A stretch of 64,000 bases of DNA, taken from positions 1 through 64,000 of the forward strand of contig NZ_JALHAP010000078.1 in NCBI RefSeq assembly GCF_025215095.1, written 5' to 3'. Under the pieces are notes generated by a model. That model made no database searches, was not told the DNA's origin, and saw only the letters and a program-made list of their open reading frames with translations. The number at the start of each line of letters is the position of its first letter. The stretch's first letter is position 1. The DNA is from Dryocola boscaweniae (GTDB lineage: Bacteria; Pseudomonadota; Gammaproteobacteria; Enterobacterales; Enterobacteriaceae). Of this stretch, positions 59,045 to 64,000 are shown piece after piece. The position numbers and the translations under genes are program-made.

Positions 59045-60412
59045 ATGACTACGCAAAGTACCTGGTTACATATTGGTCTGGGATCGTTTCACCGCGCGCA
59101 TCAGGCCTGGTATCTGCACCGTTTGATTGCTGAAGGCGATACTCGCTGGCATATCGCTGCCGGTAATATCCGTAATGATGCGGAACATGTCGTCGCCGCC
59201 CTTACCGCGCAAAAAGGGCGCTATGTGCTGGAAACGGTCAGCCCGGAAGGGGAGCGCGCATATGAAGAAATTACCTCCATCCAAAAATTGATCCCCTGGC
59301 AGGCCGACCTGCAGCCGCTGATTGCGGAAGGCGCGAAGCCTGAAACTAAAGTGATCGCCTTTACCGTGACGGAAGGGGGTTATTACCTGAATACTGCCCA
59401 TAAGCTGGAGGTTAGCAACGCTGATTTAGCCTGCGACCTGCAGGGCGGCAACAAAACAATTTATGGCGTCATTACCCGTATTCTTGAACAACGTATGGCG
59501 AACAATGCCGGTCCGTTAACGCTGCTCAACTGCGATAACGTTCGTCATAACGGCGAGCGTTTCCATGACGGCCTGGTGGAGTTTCTCACGCTGACAGGCA
59601 AGCAGGCCGTTATCGACTGGCTGAAAGCGAACGCCACCTGCCCGAACACGATGGTCGACCGCATCACGCCACGTCCGGCGGCCGACCTTCCTGCGCGCAT
59701 TAAAGAGAAAACCGGCGTTGATGATAAAGCGCCGGTGATGGGCGAAACCTTTATTCAGTGGGTAGTTGAGGACAATTTCCGCGATGCGCGTCCTGACCTT
59801 GAGGCCGTTGGCGTAGAAATGGTGGAATCTGTTATCCCATACGAAGAGGCGAAAATCCGCATTCTCAACGCTTCCCATAGCTGCATCGCCTGGGCCGGAA
59901 CGCTGATGGGCAAGCAGTTTATTCATGAAAGCACGCTCACCGACGCCATTTACGCCGTTGCCGATCGCTATGTCACGGAAGATGTGATCCCAAGCCTTGG
60001 GGACAACGGTATCGACCTGCCGAAATACCGTGATGTGGTCCTTAAGCGTTTCACCAACCCGTACATTGAAGACACCAACCAGCGCGTGGCGGCGGACGGC
60101 TTCTCCAAAATTCCGGCGATGATTACCCCGACGATGATCGAGTGTTATCACCGTGGCGCCATTCCGCACGCGACCGCCATGCTGCCTGCGCTGTTCTTTG
60201 TCTTTATGGAGCAGTGGCACAAAGGACAACTGCCTTATGAATATCAGGACGGCATTCTGAATGTGGAAGCGGTACACGCCATGTTCAACGCCGAAGACCC
60301 CATTGCGCGCTTCGCCAGCGATAAAGCGCTGTTCGGCGAATTAGCGGAGCGGGATGATTTCCGAGCGCTGCTGCGTGAAAAAATTCAGGCTGTCTATTCG
60401 CTGATCCGCTGA
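59045..60412 (+). CDS. dalD: D-arabinitol 4-dehydrogenase DalD
   Basis: Long-chain polyol dehydrogenase that converts D-arabinitol to D-xylulose with NAD. N-terminal [20 protein letters not shown], and the polyol signature with catalytic Lys, Asn and His in [20 protein letters not shown] near residues 273-292. ATG 59045 follows GGAGAG, giving 455 aa as in Klebsiella. First gene of dalDKT. Confidence 0.94.
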   Translation: MTTQSTWLHIGLGSFHRAHQAWYLHRLIAEGDTRWHIAAGNIRNDAEHVVAALTAQKGRYVLETVSPEGERAYEEITSIQKLIPWQADLQPLIAEGAKPETKVIAFTVTEGGYYLNTAHKLEVSNADLACDLQGGNKTIYGVITRILEQRMANNAGPLTLLNCDNVRHNGERFHDGLVEFLTLTGKQAVIDWLKANATCPNTMVDRITPRPAADLPARIKEKTGVDDKAPVMGETFIQWVVEDNFRDARPDLEAVGVEMVESVIPYEEAKIRILNASHSCIAWAGTLMGKQFIHESTLTDAIYAVADRYVTEDVIPSLGDNGIDLPKYRDVVLKRFTNPYIEDTNQRVAADGFSKIPAMITPTMIECYHRGAIPHATAMLPALFFVFMEQWHKGQLPYEYQDGILNVEAVHAMFNAEDPIARFASDKALFGELAERDDFRALLREKIQAVYSLIR

Positions 60413-60422
60413 GGAATAAATC

Positions 60423-61886
60423 ATGTACTTAGGCATCGATCTCGGCACTTCTGAAGTTAAGGCGCTGGTCATTGACGAAAACGGCGACATTGTGACCAGC
60501 CATAGCGCGCCGCTGACTATTCAGCGGCCCCATCCGCACTGGTCGGAGCAAAGCCCGCAGGCCTGGTGGGAAGCCACCGACTACCTGATGACCACGCTTA
60601 AAGAGAAATGCGGACAGCACTGGTCGGCAATAAAAGCCATTGGCCTTTCCGGGCAAATGCACGGCGCGGTATTGCTCGACGCGCAGGGAGAGGTGATTCG
60701 CCCCGCTATTTTGTGGAATGACACCCGCAGCGCATTAGAGTGCGCGGAGCTGGAAGAGATTGCCCCGGAGCTGCATGCGGTCGCCGGCAACCTCGCCATG
60801 CCAGGATTCACTGCGCCGAAGCTGCTGTGGGTTCGCAGGCATGAGCCAGAAAACTTCAAACGCATTGATACGGTTTTGCTGCCGAAGGATTACCTGCGTT
60901 ACAGGATGACGGGGGAAAAAATCTCTGATATGTCCGATTCCGCAGGCACGCTATGGCTTGATGTCGCCAGGCGTGACTGGTCAGACAGCCTGCTTGCTAA
61001 GTGCGGGCTTTCAAGGCGCAACATGCCGAGCCTGGTCGAAGGCTGCGAAGTTTCGGCCACGCTTGCGCCGGAAATTGCCCAAAGATGGGGACTCAATCCT
61101 TCAATCGTGGTGGCCGGCGGCGGGGGAGATAACGCAGTCAGCGCGATTGGCGTGGGAGCGGTTAATCCCGGTGACGCTTTTATTTCGCTCGGCACCTCCG
61201 GCGTGTTGTTTGTGGTGAATGAAGCGTATCGTCCGGCCCCGGCCTCTGCGGTACACGCGTTTTGCCACGTCTTGCCCGATCGCTGGCATCAGATGAGCGT
61301 AATGTTAAGCGCCGCAAGCTGCCTGCAATGGTTCTGCCGCCTGGTTGGGATAACCGAAACGGTGCTGCTGGAAGAAGTGGCGCAGCTAAGCGACAGCGAA
61401 AAAGCAAACGCGCCGATGTTTCTGCCTTATCTGTCCGGCGAGCGTACTCCTCATAACGATCCCAACGCCAAAGGCATGTTCCACGGCCTGACTCATGCCA
61501 GCAACCGCGCAACCATGGGTTATGCCGTACTTGAAGGCGTCAGCTTTGGTCTCGCCGATGGCCTCAAAGTGCTGCAGGAAAGCGGCACGCTTATCCAGCA
61601 ATGTTCGCTGGTTGGCGGAGGCGCGCGCAGTCCGCTTTGGGCGCAGCTTCTGGCGGATGTTCTCAATATGCCGGTCGTCACGCACAAAGGCGGTGAAACC
61701 GGCGGCGCGCTGGGCGCTGCACGACTGGCATGTCTGGCGGCAGGCAAATCTCCGGAAACGGTTTGTAAAAAGCCGGAAATTTACCAGACATGGCTTGCCC
61801 GTCCTGAGCAGCATGCAGGTCTGATGGAGAGATATACGCAGTTTAACGCCCTGTATCTTAACGATCTGAATTATAGAACCTTCTGA
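60423..61886 (+). CDS. dalK: D-xylulose kinase DalK
   Basis: FGGY-family kinase making D-xylulose 5-phosphate. Phosphate motifs LGIDLGTSEVKALVID at the start and SLGTSGVLFVV near residue 260; substrate region LSGQMHGAVLLD and WNDTR as in XylB; C-terminal LVGGGARSPLWAQLLADV. 487 aa. It starts 10 bases after dalD. Confidence 0.94.
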   Translation: MYLGIDLGTSEVKALVIDENGDIVTSHSAPLTIQRPHPHWSEQSPQAWWEATDYLMTTLKEKCGQHWSAIKAIGLSGQMHGAVLLDAQGEVIRPAILWNDTRSALECAELEEIAPELHAVAGNLAMPGFTAPKLLWVRRHEPENFKRIDTVLLPKDYLRYRMTGEKISDMSDSAGTLWLDVARRDWSDSLLAKCGLSRRNMPSLVEGCEVSATLAPEIAQRWGLNPSIVVAGGGGDNAVSAIGVGAVNPGDAFISLGTSGVLFVVNEAYRPAPASAVHAFCHVLPDRWHQMSVMLSAASCLQWFCRLVGITETVLLEEVAQLSDSEKANAPMFLPYLSGERTPHNDPNAKGMFHGLTHASNRATMGYAVLEGVSFGLADGLKVLQESGTLIQQCSLVGGGARSPLWAQLLADVLNMPVVTHKGGETGGALGAARLACLAAGKSPETVCKKPEIYQTWLARPEQHAGLMERYTQFNALYLNDLNYRTF

Positions 61887-61905
61887 TTTTAATAATAAAA
61901 ATACT

Positions 61906-61930
61906 CCCGGCTACGGCCGGGGTATACCCC
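61906..61930 (+). other. Nested palindromes between dalK and dalT
   Basis: Hairpin CCCGGC-TACG-GCCGGG (61906-61921) partly overlaps the perfect 12-bp palindrome GGGGTATACCCC (61919-61930). The two can only form alternatively. It may lower dalT expression relative to dalDK. Confidence 0.5.
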
Positions 61931-61953
61931 TGTACACGAAAAACGAGGTCACT

Positions 61954-63234
61954 ATGTCCATTGCTAACAAACAGTGGTTTGGATTACCGCTTCACCTGCT
62001 GTGGGGTTACATCGCCATCGCCGTGTTTATGACCGGCGACGGCTTTGAGCTGGCATTTCTGTCCCACTACATTAAGGAGCTGGGTTTTTCTCCGGCGCAA
62101 GCATCTTTTGCCTTTACGCTCTATGGCCTTGCCGCGGCGCTGTCTGCCTGGGTTTCCGGCGTGGTGGCTGAAATTATTACGCCGCAGAAAACCATGTTTA
62201 TCGGTTTTGTGCTGTGGTGCGTTTTCCATGTTCTGTTTTTGACCTTCGGCCTGGGGCACGCAAACTATCCGCTGATCCTGCTGTTCTACGGCATCCGTGG
62301 GTTTGCCTATCCGTTATTCCTTTACTCTTTCATCGTGGTGATTATCCATAACGTGAAGAGCGAGAACGCCAGTTCGGCCCTTGGCTGGTACTGGGCGGTT
62401 TACTCCATCGGCATCGGCGTGGCTGGCAGCTACATTCCAAGCTTTACTATCCCGCTGGTGGGTGAGTTGGGCACGCTATGGATGGCGCTGTTCTTCTGCC
62501 TGGCAGGCGGAATGATTGCGATGATATCGCTGCGTAAAGTCCATACCCCAACGCATATGCACAATCTCACTACCCGCGAGAAATTTAATGAACTAAGCCG
62601 CGCCATTACTCTGCTGTATACCAACCGCAGCATTATGTATTCGAGCATGGTGCGTATTATCAACACCCTGTCTTTGTTCGGTTTTGCGGTAATTATGCCG
62701 ATGATGTTTGTCGACGAGCTGGGCTTTACCACCTCCGAATGGCTGCAGGTGTGGGCGGTATTTTTCTTCACCACTATTTTCTCCAATATCTTCTGGGGAA
62801 TTGTGGCTGAGAAAATGGGCTGGATGCGCGTTGTTCGCTGGTTTGGCTGCATCGGCATGGCCCTGTCCAGCCTGGCGTTCTACTATGTGCCGCAGCACTT
62901 CGGACATAACTTCGCGATGGCGCTGATTCCCGCCATCGCGCTGGGAATTTTCGTCGCGGCCTTTGTGCCGATGGCAGCGGTATTCCCGGCGCTTGAACCT
63001 CGTCACAAAGGGGCGGCGATTTCGGTCTATAACCTCTCCGCTGGTCTGTCTAACTTCCTTGCCCCGGCCATCGCGGTTGTGCTGCTGCCTTACTTCAGCA
63101 CCGTTGGCGTGGTTATCGCCTACACGACGCTATATATCATCGCCTTCTTCCTTTGCCACTTTATCCGTGTCGAACAGCCGGGCTTTGAGAGCTATGCCTC
63201 CGACGCTGCGAAAGCGGCGGTCAGAGCATCGTAA
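61954..63234 (+). CDS. dalT: D-arabinitol transporter DalT (MFS)
   Basis: Twelve-helix major facilitator, probably a proton symporter for D-arabinitol. N-terminus WFGLPLHLLWGYIAIAVFMTGDGFE, in parts, and RIINTLSLFGFAVIMPMMF match Klebsiella DalT; RbtT is a close relative. 426 aa. As the only pentitol transporter in the island it may also have to import ribitol. Confidence 0.9.
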   Translation: MSIANKQWFGLPLHLLWGYIAIAVFMTGDGFELAFLSHYIKELGFSPAQASFAFTLYGLAAALSAWVSGVVAEIITPQKTMFIGFVLWCVFHVLFLTFGLGHANYPLILLFYGIRGFAYPLFLYSFIVVIIHNVKSENASSALGWYWAVYSIGIGVAGSYIPSFTIPLVGELGTLWMALFFCLAGGMIAMISLRKVHTPTHMHNLTTREKFNELSRAITLLYTNRSIMYSSMVRIINTLSLFGFAVIMPMMFVDELGFTTSEWLQVWAVFFFTTIFSNIFWGIVAEKMGWMRVVRWFGCIGMALSSLAFYYVPQHFGHNFAMALIPAIALGIFVAAFVPMAAVFPALEPRHKGAAISVYNLSAGLSNFLAPAIAVVLLPYFSTVGVVIAYTTLYIIAFFLCHFIRVEQPGFESYASDAAKAAVRAS

Positions 63235-63243
63235 TAAGATAAT

Positions 63244-63262
63244 GGCTGGCTCACAGCCAGCC
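63244..63262 (+). terminator. Hairpin after dalT
   Basis: 8-bp perfect stem (63244-63251 with 63255-63262), loop CAC, no T-run. It probably works as a partial stop or processing point before the phosphatase gene. Confidence 0.5.
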
Positions 63263-63282
63263 TTAAAAGAAATGGAACAGCA

Positions 63283-63957
63283 ATGAGCGTGCAAGCGGTT
63301 ATTTTTGATATGGACGGCGTCATTATTGATTCCGAAGGCTTCTGGCAGGATTCGCAGATTGAGGTGCTTGCAGGCTTTGGCATCGCCATTACCGCGCAAG
63401 AATGCGAGAAATACACCAAAGGGAAACGTATCGATGAAATCGCTCGTGTCTGGTGTGAAAGATATTCTTTGGCCGTTCAGCCGCTGCGGCTTGAGGAACA
63501 CATTGTTTCACAGGTCTGCCAATCTATCAGAACCGAGGGAAGGGCGATGAGCGGGCTGTACCAGGCTTTACGCTGTTTTCAGGCCAATGGTTATCGCATG
63601 GCGCTGGCGACATCATCAAGCCAGCAGATTATTGCAGCGGTGTTTGACAAGCTGGCGCTGTGGGAATGGTTTGAAGTGGTTTGCAGCGCGGATGACGAAC
63701 GCTTCGGCAAACCGCATCCGGCAGTCTATCTGACTGCTTTGTTCAAACTGGGCCTCAACGCCGGTGAATGTGTGGTCATTGAAGACAGCCTGAACGGATT
63801 TATCGCTGCTAGCCGGGCGCAGATAAAAACTTTTGTCGTCGCACCTGATTATCAGGAGGCAAAATTTTCGGCGGCGGCAGGGCGTTACCCGGCGCTTACC
63901 GAGCTCATCGAGGCTTTGGAACTTCATGTGAAGCCGGTGCTTACCGGCAGTTGCTGA
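63283..63957 (+). CDS. HAD-family sugar/polyol phosphatase (HxpB/YniC-like)
   Basis: 224-residue haloacid dehalogenase superfamily hydrolase with a helical cap. Motif I FDMDGVIIDSE (nucleophile Asp9, Asp11), motif II ATSSS near residue 108, motif III Lys in FGKPHP and motif IV IEDSLNG. Closest by pattern to E. coli HxpB (YniC), which acts on hexitol phosphates. Located 48 bases after dalT on the same strand with a weak GGAACAGCA ribosome site. I infer a role in removing pentitol phosphates or recycling unwanted sugar phosphates made by DalK/RbtK; this is not proven. Confidence 0.8.
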   Translation: MSVQAVIFDMDGVIIDSEGFWQDSQIEVLAGFGIAITAQECEKYTKGKRIDEIARVWCERYSLAVQPLRLEEHIVSQVCQSIRTEGRAMSGLYQALRCFQANGYRMALATSSSQQIIAAVFDKLALWEWFEVVCSADDERFGKPHPAVYLTALFKLGLNAGECVVIEDSLNGFIAASRAQIKTFVVAPDYQEAKFSAAAGRYPALTELIEALELHVKPVLTGSC

Positions 63958-64000
63958 CAAATACGGAAGCGCAGAAAACATCCTGGGAGAGTAAACGGTC

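Noticed and set aside
59516..60277. 253-codon minus-strand frame opposite dalD
   Set aside because: Shadow frame with no domain; dalD on the plus strand is unmistakable.

Overview
The window is chromosomal DNA of a member of the Enterobacteriaceae. From about 9.3 kb to 54.2 kb the gene order and protein sequences follow the E. coli argW - yfdC - mlaA - fadL - fadIJ - sixA - smrB/prmB - aroC - mepA - mnmC/fabB - flk/pdxB - usg-truA-dedA-accD-folC-dedD-cvpA-purF-ubiX - argT-hisJQMP - yfcHG/folX/yfcFED backbone. The proteins differ clearly from E. coli and the accessory blocks are not those of K-12, so I would place it in an Enterobacter/Cedecea/Klebsiella-like genus, without choosing one.

Left block (1-7.3 kb): the 3' end of a contact-dependent inhibition (CDI) locus. 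It begins inside cdiA and carries three successive CdiA-CT/CdiI modules. Each has a PT-VENN pretoxin segment, a different toxin C-terminus and a different immunity gene. Between modules lie SymE-family fragments on the opposite strand and broken pieces of CdiA filamentous-haemagglutinin repeats. After the third module comes a decayed remnant of a fourth. Module 1 has a soluble-looking toxin and a 127-aa immunity protein. Modules 2 and 3 have hydrophobic glycine/alanine-rich toxins with 82-aa membrane immunity proteins. A decayed small membrane-protein gene, an Ail/Lom-type outer membrane protein, a YaiL-like gene and tRNA-Arg(CCT) close the block.

Core block (9.4-54.2 kb): yfdC; a complete ccmABCDEFGH cytochrome c maturation operon placed between yfdC and mlaA, not next to nap as in K-12; mlaA; the fadL / fadIJ fatty-acid genes with recognisable FadR sites; housekeeping genes for tRNA modification, chorismate, pyridoxal phosphate, fatty acid, folate, purine and ubiquinone synthesis; and the argT-hisJQMP amino-acid ABC importer with sigma-54/NtrC-type promoter signals. 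yfcJ carries an in-frame amber codon. A family of intergenic inverted repeats occurs at five places, including the hisJ-hisQ gap.

Right block (54.2-64 kb): a pentitol catabolic island next to yfcD. It holds a ribitol half (rbtK, rbtD, divergent rbtR) and a D-arabinitol half (dalR, divergent dalD-dalK-dalT) arranged as in Klebsiella, but with no rbtT ribitol transporter. A HAD phosphatase gene follows dalT. Ribitol would be oxidised to D-ribulose (RbtD) and phosphorylated (RbtK). D-arabinitol would enter through DalT, be oxidised to D-xylulose (DalD) and be phosphorylated (DalK). Both products feed the pentose phosphate pathway.
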